Position numbers and translations under genes: made by a program
The notes under the pieces: model-generated
The model's database searches: none
What the model was told of the DNA's origin: nothing
The model's input: the letters and a program-made list of their open reading frames with translations, nothing else
Source: Tetrahymena thermophila SB210
Taxonomy: Eukaryota > Ciliophora > Oligohymenophorea > Hymenostomatida > Tetrahymenidae
Length of the DNA stretch: 64,000 nt
Assembly: GCF_000189635.1 (NCBI RefSeq)
Contig: NW_002476535.1
Coordinates: 248,001-312,000, forward strand
Direction of reading: 5' to 3'
Shown here: positions 52,621 through 64,000 of the stretch, piece after piece
How positions within the stretch are numbered: position 1 is the stretch's first letter
Layout: every line of letters begins with the position of its first letter

Positions 52621-55600
52621 TCAATTTATATTTTTTTTATTATTAATTAAATCGTCAATATGTATCGGTTTAAATATTGGATTATTTGTTTAGTTGCTCA
52701 TATTTGGATTTGTATAAAAAGTATTGTTGGGATATTTCTCTATTGTAGGTAATTTAGTATAAGAAGATTCTCTTGTATTTTAAGTTTTCATTTTTATGAT
52801 ATCATTGAAATTATTAGTCTGCTATATTGCATTTTAAATTTATTTTACAGAAGAATCTGCATTTTGATAATTTCCGCTAGATGAAGAAGGCCTTCTTGAT
52901 CTTTACCTAACTATAGAACTTTATTTTTTCGAGGAAGACATTGATATTGGATTTTGTAAATTCTACTCACTAATTTAATTGGTTTTTCTAGGAGGTGAAA
53001 GGTTTTTAGTAGATAAAGGATCGTTTAAATTATCTAAAAATTTCTCAACATTTTAAATTAAGTGATCTTAGTTAACATACACGCCAGTTGTATTTGAGTT
53101 ATTGTTCTAGCTTGCTTAGTTTTAAATAGATGCTGAATTGTAATTTTTTGAGGTATTTAAATTGGAGGTTCTATTTAATTTTTCTTATTGTTGCTATTAT
53201 TCAACTAAATCTCCAATCAAATATGCTGTAGTATCTATTCCATTCATAGACTTATTTCTTTTCTTCTAATATATTTAATTATTATTCATTTAAGATTATC
53301 TTGTAGTAATATTTTATTTAACAGGAGAGCTTATTTCGACTTCAGGGAGAGTTCCATTAATAATTCCTTATTCAATTTCAGGTGGAAGCCTTTTATTTGG
53401 ACCAAATATTTCATAAATATTTTTATAATTCTCTAATTCTAATTGTAGATATTTGACAATTTCGTTAGCATGCAAAATTTTAATATCAGTTTCAGCTAAT
53501 TTCTTCTTTGTTAATTCTAATTCCTTCAAAAGTAGCTTAATTTACTTAATATCGTCTGGTCTGGAGGGCCTTTCAGCAAACAAACGTTCTAGATCCCTTA
53601 ATTCAATGTTTAACTCTTCAACTCTATTTTTATGAGCATGTATTAAATTTTCATATTCTTTTTTCATCTTTTCAATAAATTTTAAGTGATTTTCTAGTTC
53701 TTTATTCAATTCATCTTCCATTTTTTATTATAATTATTTCTAAGTTGTTTAAAATAAATTATAAAAATATTAAATTATAGTTTTAAAAATCAAAAATAAA
53801 CTATAAAAGTTCAATTTTTAGGAAATATAATTATTTGCACCAAAAACTTTAACCTAAATTTGAATTTAAACAATAAGAATATTAATAATTATGGTTTTAT
53901 TCATTGAAAATTTGAATGTTAACAATATATATATAATTTTTTCTTACCTCTCTAACAATGTATTCCTATTTTAGCTTTTCAAAATCACTTTCATGGTCTT
54001 TTTTGTATTTGGTAAATTCTATTTTTAATAATCTGAGCTCTTCTTCTAATTTATTTATTTTTTATTATAAATCATGGATCGTTTTTTCATTTTATTCTTT
54101 TAATTGCTTTAAATCTTTGATCTCATTTTCATACTTTTCTTTTGACTTTTAGAACTCTTCTTTCAGTTAATCATAATTTCGCCTTTCTTTATCTAAATTA
54201 GTTCTAAGTTCTTTTAATTTGTTTTCATATTCGAAAGTTATTTAATTAATTTTGCTTTCATAATCTCTGTTAATCTTCCTTATTTTTTCTTCATACTAAT
54301 CTTTGACTTTATCCATCTATGAGTTTCCAAGAAAAAAAAAATATATTTATAATATTTAATATTTAAAGTAAATTTACTTCTCTCTAGTAATGAGATTCGA
54401 GAGTTTAAACAGCTTCTTTGGTTTAACCTTCTAAAGATGCTTTCAATCTCTTTATTTATTCTTCATAATAATTTTTCTAATCTTAAAGTTCTTTCTTTCT
54501 CCTTTCCTCTAATTCCTTTCTTATATTTTTGAGCTCTTATTCAAGTTAATTTATCCTTTTTAATCTTTCACTCTCTAAATCACTAAGCTGATTAGTTAAT
54601 TAGTTTTTCATTTCTATAAATTATAATTCTAATTTTCTATATTTTTCATCTTTTAATCTTTCTAATTCATCAAGTTCTACATTTTTTTTAAATTCTAACT
54701 CTTTCAACTGCCTTTACCTAAGTTCTTCTAATTCCTAAGCAATCACAAATCCTTAAAATTTAATCATATAAAAAATAAATTACTTCTAATTATCTCCTTA
54801 GTTTAGAGTCATTTTACTGCTATGAAAACTACATTTCAGCTTCGAGGCTATTAATCCTTTTTTTAAGAGAATTTTCCATATCTTTAAACTTCATTTCCCA
54901 TTCAGTATTTATACTCTTAAGTTTTAATTTTAATTTCTAGTTTTCATCTTCTAGTTCTGCTATTTTTTTGTTCAGTTACCTGATTATTTCTAATTTTTCT
55001 TATTCCATTTGATTGTAGTTACCTTCAAGTTACTCCTTAAGCTTTCTTATTTCTAACTCGTATTTATCTTTCATTTCATCAAATTATTTTCTGGAATTTT
55101 TTGAATGAATATCTACCTCATCTGTAAACTTTTACCTCCACTCTAATTTATAATGAAATATAAATACATAAGAAAAGCAATTTTAAATTATTTATTATTT
55201 TTAATTACCATTGTCTCTTCTTTTTATTTCATTCTCTAGCTATGTGATTTATCTTTTGAGATCATCTATTTCAACTGTTGCCTTTTCTCTATAATCCCTA
55301 AACTCTTCCTCTAAAAACTTGTAATTTCTTCTTAATCTTTCTAACTCTTCGTTTATTTATTATTTCTAAAGGAGAAAAAATAAATTTGTTGAAATTAACC
55401 TTAAGTAAAAAAAGTTATTCATATATTACTTCTCTTAAAAGCTCTTCGTTTCTTTTTTTGGTCAAATGAATATCACTTCTTAGTGCTGAATTTTCATTTT
55501 TTTATTTGTCTAAGTCTGCATTTGTTGTTGCAAGTTTATGAATCAGTTGTTGAATTTCTTAAGTTGAATTACCTTATAGCTAAGATATTTCAGATTACAA

Positions 55601-57075
55601 ACTTTATATTAATATATTTTTTTGTTCTAATTCACTTAAGAGAGAATTCACGTGACTTGTATTATTTTAAGTAAGTTTATTGATTTAGTTTTCATAATTA
55701 GCTTTTTATTTGCTAAGCTATTCTTCATATTTTTGAATGAGTTCTTTTTTTTCTTTTTCAAAATTTTCTAAGTTTTAAGTGATCATCTAATTAAGCTCTT
55801 TAATTTTTTTAGTACTTTCATCATCTAGCTGCTTAACTTCGCTTCTTAAATTTTCTATTGTGATTTTTAACTAATGTATTTCTGTGTCCTTTTCTTTCCT
55901 TATTCTCTCTTTGTCTCTTCTTTCTTAAACTAATTCCCTTTCTAAATTTTCAATTTGTATTCTTAAGTCTGCTACTTTACTTTCTAAACCACTGATAAGG
56001 TTTGAATAGCTTACTTTTAACATTTCATTATCCTTTTAATTTTTTCTTTCTTGTTCCTTATAATCTCCTTAAAGCTTTTCATGATCATACTTTAGTTACT
56101 AATTATCTCTGCTAAGCTATTCAACTTCTCTAATATAAAAATTAATATCATCTTTAATTACTTTATAAATTGCCTCTAAATCCCCTATTTTTTTAATCAT
56201 ATCTCTACTTTGACCCTTTTCATCTTCGCTTCTGACCAATAAAGCAAAGTCCATTGTTTTAACTTTTAATTTATTTTAAAAATAAATATTAAAAATAACT
56301 AAATCTAAAAAATATCTAATTTTGTTGAAAATCTATATCATTATTACCTTTAATAATTTCATTAAGCTATATCATTTAATCTTTAAGCTACTGATTCTCT
56401 TTAAATAGAGGATTTGCCTATGATTCAAAAAACTTAGCATTATTTTCTAAAATCTAAAGTTTCTTTTTGAGCACAAAATCATCTCTCTTTTCAATTATCA
56501 AAAATAAAAGTAATTAATTTCTTATTTATAGGAGTAAGTTAACGAATTACCTAAGATTCAGATGAACTACCACCAGAACCATCATAACGAAAATATTCTT
56601 GCCTGTTAGGTGATTTCTCAGGTGATTGCTTCAAAGGAGATGTTGTCTTTTTTTATGAATTAAGGGCTTCAATTGAATTTTATGGAGAATATTTTTTATC
56701 ATCATAATTATTTTCGTCTGAATACTCTTCTCTTTTTTATTAATTTTAAAGTTCTATCTTCATTTAATCTACTCTAGCTTAAACATTTTAACCTATTCTT
56801 TCTCCTTATCTATTTTAATAATTCAATGAGAGCCCAGGAGATATTGCTTCACTTTTATTACCTTCAGAAAGCTTATTATTTTAAATATTTATCAAAGCAT
56901 CAGAAGTAATCTACTATTTAGAGTTATCAGTAACTTTTGGTAAATTGCTTAAAATAATTTTTTCATTTTATTATAGCTTCTTTTGCCTTTCAGGTTAAGT
57001 GTTATTAATCTATTAAACTAGATCCTTTTTATCTTTAGAATCAGGGTTATTTTTACTATAAAATGACCTGTTCAT
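52621..57075 (-). CDS. Long coiled-coil protein
   Basis: Starts at ATG 57075 (MNRSFYSKNNPDSKDKKDLV) and ends at TGA 52623-52621 (IFKPIHIDDLINNKKNIN). About eight short introns interrupt it, for example near 56555-56500, 56345-56265, 55430-55365, 55210-55145 and 53945-53756. Residues 1-170 are disordered. The centre is a near-continuous coiled coil of roughly 900 residues (LEAIYKVIKDDINFYIREVE, ADLRIQIENLERELVQERRD, VRELEEELAKERKQ-like heptads). A short conserved-looking segment follows (LQLELENYKNIYEIFGPNKR, LPPEIEQGIINGTLPEVEI), then a Ser/Asn/Gln-rich tail. I recognise no orthologue; a basal-body, centrosomal-type or cortical filament role would fit but is inference. Confidence 0.8.
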
Positions 57076-57992
57076 ATTAGATAAACTTATTGATAAACAA
57101 ATCTAAAATGAAAATATAGAGCTTTATTTTGCAGATGAGTTAGCTTACTTTACTAAAATAAATCTTCAAGCCGTAGAATTGCTATAATTAAATTGCAAAT
57201 ATAACACAATATCTAATTTTGCCAGCAATTTATAAATCAATTAATTAGAAAAATTTAATTAATATAATAATAATATTACTAATAATTTGTATGGTGAAAT
57301 TAAAAATCATATTTAGAAAAATACTTATTATGGCCAATAACTTGAGCTTTAATTCATCAAAACAAACCATAAAAAGATTACTTAAAATGTATTCTTAATT
57401 TATTGTTTGCATTAAATTTTAATTTTATAATTTTTTAGTTATCAATAAAAATAATGAATGAAAATTAAATAAAATTTAGATTTTATTTATATATATATCT
57501 ATCTTTCACAAATTAGTTAAATACAAATAAGCAATTTTTTAACAAATCAATAAGTAAAATAATATCCACAACATTTTCTAAATTAATTTTATAATTTTAA
57601 ATCAAAAATTAAAATTTTTGTTTTTCTTTTTAAATTTTGTGATTAAATAGTAAAATGGAATGAATATCTACCTACATATAAATTGAATTCAAGAATTAGC
57701 ATTTGCTTAGATTATTTAAAAAAAACAATTTTGTTAAAGACATGAAAAAATATTTTATTAATATTAATTTTTTACTAAACACATAAATTCCTCACTTAGA
57801 AAATATGTATGTATGAATAGCACTTAACTAAAAAAATTAATTTTATTTTTTTATATTAAATTTTATTTGAATAAATAAAAAATATCTTTTAAATTTTTCT
57901 TCTTCAATTTTATATTCTAATATATTTTAAAATTTCGTAAACAGTATGAATGCTTAAATAAACATGTTTAATTAATTTAACCATATTAATCA
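57076..57992. other. Intergenic, AT-rich
   Basis: About 920 nt with the presumed promoter of the coiled-coil gene. I see nothing else. Confidence 0.5.
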
Positions 57993-59931
57993 TCAATATT
58001 AAGACTGTTGTTCATATTCTTTTTGCAATTATTATTACTATTGTTCAAATAATAATTGTTATTATTAAACTAATTTTTCTTCATATTAAATTTCATCTAA
58101 GCTAACACCATAGTCTTCAGGATTTGCTTCTTACTGTTATTTTTTACAAACAAACAAATAAATAAATGTTATATATTTTTTTATAATTTACTTTAGACTA
58201 TATTTTTTAATATTCTTCGTTTTCTTCATGGTTTGGATCAAAGTTTTCTAATAATTTTTTCTTAAAAGTACCATTTTACCATTTTATGAATTACCATGGT
58301 ACGCTATTGTTTACTTTTAGTGCAAAGATTCCCATCTAATATTTTTAGTCAAATTTGTTTGAAATTTCAACTAATATTTTTATAAATTACTTTAAAGTTA
58401 TGAGATACCATACTTGAGCTTGAAAATAAAGTGTAAACCTTATCAGACATATAATTTTAATAATCCTTAAATTTATCTTAAGGTTTTTTATTTTTTTATA
58501 TTATGTCTGTTAGTATTTCTGCCATTTTTGTGCCACATTCTAAACTAGTGTTCAAAGCTCTGATATTTATAATAAAATTTTTATTGAATTAATTAATTCA
58601 AATTTATTTTACTTAAAATATGGTACACCATAAGCTGCATCTCCAACGAGGCCAATAGGGAAAGACTGTTATAAATCTATAAAATCACAAGCACAATAAA
58701 CTGATATAGGCACATAAACTAATCTTTCTGAGTCAGGTATAATATGCTATCCTAATAACTCTTATTTAGCATTCATCCTATTAAAAATAAAATTAAAAAT
58801 CTAACATCAATTACTATTTTTATTATTGCAATTTAAATTATTTTAATTAAAGCTTTGTTTTATATTACTTAAGTTTTATTTAATAAGTCGAAAAAGTATT
58901 CAAATTAAATATTCTTAAATTTATTTGTACTTTTTTAATACTTTTTTTGATATTCTTTTTATATTTTCATTTTAATAATTAAAAGCTCATATAAACAAAC
59001 TCTAATTTAGTAGTATTTAAATAATAACTTAATTCTTTTGAATTTTTAGCATACCAAACATTAACGCTTTCTTTTACTTTTCCTTCAAGTTGATTGAATT
59101 TTCCAGGATTTTATGGTGTGAATTTCTTTACTGTTTAGGCTGTTTCGTTATCTACTATAAATATGCAAGTTGCTTCTGTTTTATCTGATTCTTAGGTATA
59201 TTTACCTACTATTTCTGTTGCTGGATATTTTAGTAGCTTAAGAGTTTTATATTATTATATTTTAGATAAAGCTTTTCCTTTTCCTTAAATTGAGTATTTC
59301 AACATAAGTTAGTGAAGAAAGACTTCTTCCTCAATCATATTAAACTCCTCATCAATTTTTGCTTTCTTCTTTAACAAATTGAAAGCCCATATCCTGTTTA
59401 TAATATTCAAAGGATACATGATTGGAAGCCAAATCTTAGAGAATGCACTTAATTTATCTCCATTTTTGTACTTTTTCATAATTTAACTTCTTACTGTACT
59501 CCTTCTACCATCACATCCTATTTATTTTAATGATTTGTGATATTTAGTTATGTTTCTATAAGCTTACCAAGCAAAGCAATAATTTAATTTTCAGGAACAT
59601 GTTTGTAAACATCTTACAGGCATTTAACACCTTCTCCCTTGATAATTTTTACATTCAGACTCTATGCAAAATTTTATAGCTCAGTTTCTAATAGTTTAGT
59701 TGGAGTTTTTCCATCTATTTTTTTTTTCAAATTCTCAAAAGCTTAATTATTAATACGAGGAGTTTTCATATATTTTATTTTAAGCTTAAGGATATGCTCT
59801 CTTACATAATCTGTCCTCTTTTCTAGCACAAGAACATTTAATTTAGGGTTACTTAGCATTAATTAGCAGGATGTCCATAAACCAACAGGTCCTGCTCCAA
59901 CAATTACAACTGTATCTTTTTTATTATCCAT
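57993..59931 (-). CDS. FAD-dependent monooxygenase (PHBH-like flavoprotein)
   Basis: ATG at 59931 opens with MDNKKDTVVIVGAGPVGLWT, a dinucleotide-binding GxGxxG Rossmann motif, followed by NVLVLEKRTDYVREH with the acidic residue that binds the FAD ribose. Further on, near 58660-58610, the second flavin motif of the PHBH class appears as FPIGLVGDAAYGVPYF (GD motif). The helix that usually follows reads ALNTSLECGTKMAEILTDII. Four or five introns interrupt the gene. The C-terminal tail is Gln-rich (VQQQQLLFEQQQQQLQKEYE) and ends at TGA 57995-57993. Group A flavin monooxygenases hydroxylate or epoxidise organic substrates with NAD(P)H; the substrate is not evident. Ciliates have several paralogues of this build. 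Confidence 0.85.
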
Positions 59932-60950
59932 GATATTTTTGTATTAAATTATTTCTACTTAATTTCCTGTAAAAAAACAAATAAGTAATTTGGATTTTGA
60001 TTTCTTTATAATTATTAATTTTATTAACCAGAAATATCTTATTATATTAATAAAATAAATATTCTCAATTCTATTATTTTTATAGCTGCTTATAAATTTA
60101 ATAGTAAATTTTCTATTGATATTCTTAGGTAAGATTAGCTACTAAAGTATAAACTCAATCTAAATCTATACTTGTCTGACTCTAATATTTAAAAATAATT
60201 TTTTATCTAAATTAATTATTCTTATTTAAATGGGCATTAACTTACTATTTTAAAAAAATCTAAACACACTAATGAAGATTTTATAGGTAGGCAATAGTAT
60301 AAGTCAATAAATAATACATTAATAATTTATAAAGTAGAGAGAAATAATTTTATATTATTAATTTTAGTATTTATTCTCATAGATTTATTTATTATGTGTT
60401 ATGGTAGTTTAAATTGAATACAAATTAACTAATTAATAATGTTAAAAACATAAGAGAAATAAACTTTTTTAATTAAAATAGTATTTGTTTTTAAAATTTT
60501 ATTAAGATATTTTAATATCTGCGTATATGTATTTTATTTATTTCTGATGGTTGATATAGATTCGAAATTGATTTGTGAAATATTTAAACGATTATTAATA
60601 AACAATAATATTTTAAAAATAATTAGTATAATATTTTATTAATTATCAGTGTTAAATTATTTATTACTTAATAATGATCAATAAATTTTTATGTTTAAAT
60701 CTTTAAAAAACTAAAAGAATTTACTTTACTGAACTAAATCAAAATCAATCAGTGTTTGTCTTTAATATATTAATTATTAATAATAAATATTAATAAATTG
60801 TAAAAAATACTGATTTAGCTAGATAAATACTGACGAGATCAATTAATTTTTCAGTTAATAGGAACATATTAAAAATATTTTTGCATTACTTAGCTCTATT
60901 TAGAATAAAAAGTCCATTTGAAATAAAAAGATTGAAGAATACACTAATCG
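59932..60950. other. Divergent intergenic region
   Basis: About 1.02 kb between two gene starts pointing away from each other, so it should hold both promoters. AT-rich with no distinct motif. Confidence 0.5.
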
Positions 60951-63900
60951 ATGTTTTAACCAAGCGACAAATTCTATACAAATATCCAGTTAAATAGTGT
61001 TATATATGAAGCTTAGGGTGTAGTAGTTCATGAAGTTTTAGACATAGAAAAGAGAAAAAAATTTGTTTTAATTGAAAGAAGTACAAGTGATGAAAACGAG
61101 TATGCAGATTTACAAAAGGATATATGCGCTTTTGATAAGTCAGAATCACCATATATCATAAAAATTCACAAATACACTTATGATTTGGTGATACCAGAAT
61201 CAAAAGTTAGCCAAAATAATGGAATCAGTGTAGGAGGAAAGTAGAATATATTTTAAAAAAGTGGAAATTCAGTAATGGGAAATTCAAACTTGGGATTGGA
61301 AATTCATTCTAAAAAAATATATAAATTATCCTTTCTAACAGATTACTTTACAACAAATCTGAAGCTATGGATAGAGAAAAAAAGAGAAGAAATTGATAAA
61401 CATAACAGCTAATTTAAAATAAATTCTTTGTATTCTAAAGGGAATATCAGAAAAGGGCTTCCTTAATATGAATTTTGTTCTCTTTTTCACTAAATGGTTG
61501 AAGGAATTAATCATGTAATTTTTTTAAATCTTCTAACCAAAAATTGAATTAAAAGGTATTTGATAAATGAATTAGTTAGAATTTTAAATTCCATCATATT
61601 TTTTTTAAGGTAGAAATAAAAAATATTCCTTGTAAATGAATTCAGCAAAAGAATAGAAATAAAGACAATACCTCATTTTGAGAGTCATTCATTTTCAGTT
61701 ATTTTAAATTTCACAAATTTTAAAAAATTAGATAAATTAATTAATTTACTTTTTATTTCTCATAAGCACAGACTATTTATTTAAAAAAATCTACTTTAGC
61801 AAATTAGTAATACATTAAGTTAATTTACTCAAAATTAATATTTATTCTATCAAAAATTTGAAAAATATTTAAAGATGCATCATCTTATTTATTTTAAATG
61901 TTTTTCTTCCTTCTCTTAAAAAATAAATCTAAATTATTTCAAAAATGAATAAAAGGTGGCTATCTAAAAATTTATAGTATTTTAATTTGATGAAATTTCT
62001 TAAAAAATATTCAATTTAGTTTCATTTTTCAAATTTACATTGTATTACTATTCTTTCTTTTATAATTTTTTTTATATTAAATAATGAATTATATATAGCA
62101 CAAAATAATTAATTTGTTTTGTTTGAACTAATGAATAAATTCCTTTTAATTTGATTTTTGATTGCAATCCAATCAATGTTTAAGTTTTAATGTATCTTGG
62201 TTTTTATTTGATAGGTATATTAAAGAGAAATAAAGAGAAGCATGTCTTCAACCTTGAAAGAATATGTCTGCAAAGTTGACATAATGCCTGAAAATTTCGT
62301 GGTTAACGAAAGCGTAGATTTAGAAAACAAAATAAAGTTTATCCCTATGCATTTCTTGTCAGTTTACAATAAAAATTATAAAAAGAGATATGCTTCTCTA
62401 CTAGACCATCAAAAGAACTATATCATAAAGAGAAGATAAACTTTAGAATTGCAAAATGGATATATCTAAGGCTTTACTTCACCAAAGAACTCAACAAAAA
62501 GTACTTAGAATTCAGCAATTTCCTCTAAATCAAAGACATTTTCTCATATTTTAGAATCTGATTTTGCTTCATCCACAAAATCAAGTTCTCAAATTCCATC
62601 TTTGACTAATGTTATTCAATAAGCTTAAGCTGAAGATACAGAAACTAAATACATGAGAATGCTTTTTGATTTAGGTTTGAGATTGGGTTCACTATATATA
62701 GGAGCAGATAATTTTACAGAGCCTAACTAGCCTTTGTCGCCTTTTTCAAGATAAGTACTAGTAGATATTTGCAAATAATATAAAAATGTATCTAAGATAC
62801 TCGTTTAAATGATTGACCCATCATTAATAAACTCTAGTTACACTCCTTCTTCAAGCTATCACAGGCCTAGCATGTAGAAAATATGTAAAGATTTGAAGAA
62901 AATCAATGACCAAGAGTTTCAGTATGATGAAAACAATTTTAGTGGCCATAAAATAAGTGATGATTTAATGAATGAAGATGAAACTTCTGACGATGACTCA
63001 AAAAATTTATCTCCTTCTAAGAGCAATTTTAGAAGCTTATTACAAATAACTAAATAAAATAGTATTAACACGAATTCTGTAGGCTCTTTAAGTACTATTC
63101 CACTTTCAAATGAGCTTATAGAACAAAACAATAATAAATTTATCAAGTAGAGGTCATTAAATAGTTAGAGTTTAATAAAACATAGAAGTAGTATTAAAAG
63201 AAGATCTACTAAATTATAAGAAAAGTACTTATCTGATTTACAATTATCCCCAAATAGGCAAACAAGCTGTTAGATAGAAATTTATGATATAGAATATGCA
63301 TATGAAAAGAAGCCAAAAAAGTACAAAGGCCTAGCATTTGTAACTCCTTATACTAATATACTTAACATCATACATGTAAATGAAAAAAAGAATGCCTACA
63401 TTGAGAAAGTAGAAATGATTTTACCTGAGAAAGTTGTAATACCCCATGAGCATAGTATTATAGTAGCTCCAGGAGTAGGTGAGTTTAAAATCTTCATATT
63501 AGGAGGAGAGGATTGTATCTAAATGTTGCAATACGATAGCAATAAAGATGGAAAGCTTGTAAAGAAATCTAATATGATTGCCAGTATAGAAAGAAGACAA
63601 TTTGGAATTTGTACCATTGAAAGAGATTCTTAGATATTAGTTGTTTCAGGTATCAGAGATGAGCAATTAACAAATTAATGTGAAATATATGATTTGAATT
63701 CCAATTGTTGGACTAAAATAAGTAATGTGAATGTACCAGTCATTGGATCATCTCTATGTCTTTTTAATAAGAGCTCGGTATATAAATTCGGTGGAGTGGA
63801 TTCCAATGGAAAAATAACAAAAATAATTGAAAAGTATGATATTTATTAAGACATTTGGAAATGCATTCAATACGACATTGATCCTCATGTGACCTAAAAT

Positions 63901-64000
63901 ATAAACTTTGCAAAAAACATGCTTTCATATCAAATAAATCATAATTAAATAATAATATTTGGTGGTGAGCTAAATACCCATAACAGCAATTATGCTCAGG
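60951..64000 (+). CDS. Pseudokinase-like domain fused to Kelch repeats (3' end beyond window)
   Basis: ATG at 60951, with an in-frame TGA just upstream. Exon 1 is 60951-61514. A 700-nt intron (61515-62214) leads to an exon running off the window. The first roughly 250 residues resemble a protein kinase. There is a glycine-loop-like IYEAQGVVVHEVLD, a beta-3 strand KKFVLIERSTSDEN with Glu where the ATP-binding Lys should be, YIIKIHKYTYD, FHQMVEGINH and a catalytic-loop-like KVDIMPENFVVN followed by IKFIPMHF in place of a DFG. A long disordered, Ser-rich linker follows. From about 63300 come Kelch-type blades (FKIFILGGEDCIQ, ILVVSGIRDEQ, CEIYDLNSNCWTKI, VYKFGGVDSNGKITK, QIIIFGGEL). Kelch assignment is fairly firm; the kinase relation is inferred from spacing and motif remnants. 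The gene is incomplete here. Confidence 0.7.

Noticed and set aside
52800..56600. Plus-strand open frames antisense to the long coiled-coil gene
   Set aside because: They are shadows of the minus-strand heptad-rich coding sequence (poly-Phe/Ser readings) and lack independent support.

Overview
This window looks like macronuclear DNA of a Tetrahymena-like (oligohymenophorean) ciliate. The sequence is very A+T rich. Long conserved proteins can only be read if TAA and TAG are translated as glutamine, and TGA is the only stop at every gene end. Introns are GT..AG and AT-rich, mostly about 45-100 nt with some of 190-700 nt. The genus is an inference; the code reassignment is seen directly in conserved proteins (Prp16, NME7, V-ATPase a, ATP9-type P4-ATPase).

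Layout. 0-13 kb is all on the minus strand: an unrecognised protein (126-2400), NME7-type nucleoside diphosphate kinase (3020-4671), V-ATPase subunit a (5281-9232) and a B-box-like zinc-binding coiled-coil protein (10690-12924). 13.7-22.5 kb is on the plus strand: a Gln/Ser-rich protein, the spliceosomal DEAH helicase Prp16/DHX38 (16293-20142) and an unrecognised 332-residue protein. 23.5-34.5 kb is on the minus strand: a divergent actin, a protein ending in an INCENP IN-box, and an ATP9/Neo1-type P4-ATPase. Two hairpin-plus-oligo(T) loci flank the actin gene and may be small RNA genes.

36.9-49.2 kb holds a large protein with two cyclic-nucleotide-binding-like domains, an intron of which carries a short terminal-inverted-repeat element; a HIT-family hydrolase (plus strand); two related coiled-coil genes in tandem; and an MDR-family oxidoreductase. 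50.3-50.8 kb holds three identical tRNA-Gln(UUG) genes. A Lys/Gln-rich open frame with an internal inverted repeat follows. 52.6-59.9 kb holds a long coiled-coil protein and a flavin monooxygenase, both on the minus strand. From 60.95 kb to the window end runs a gene joining a degenerate kinase-like N-terminus to Kelch repeats, cut by the window edge.

Most genes are monocistronic housekeeping or cytoskeletal and ciliary-type genes with no operon logic. Themes that recur are cilia and cytoskeleton (NME7 with DM10, actin, coiled-coil proteins), membrane energetics and lipid asymmetry (V-ATPase, P4-ATPase), and mitosis (INCENP-like). Exon joins were worked out by eye from frame and GT..AG; those marked unresolved should be treated as approximate.
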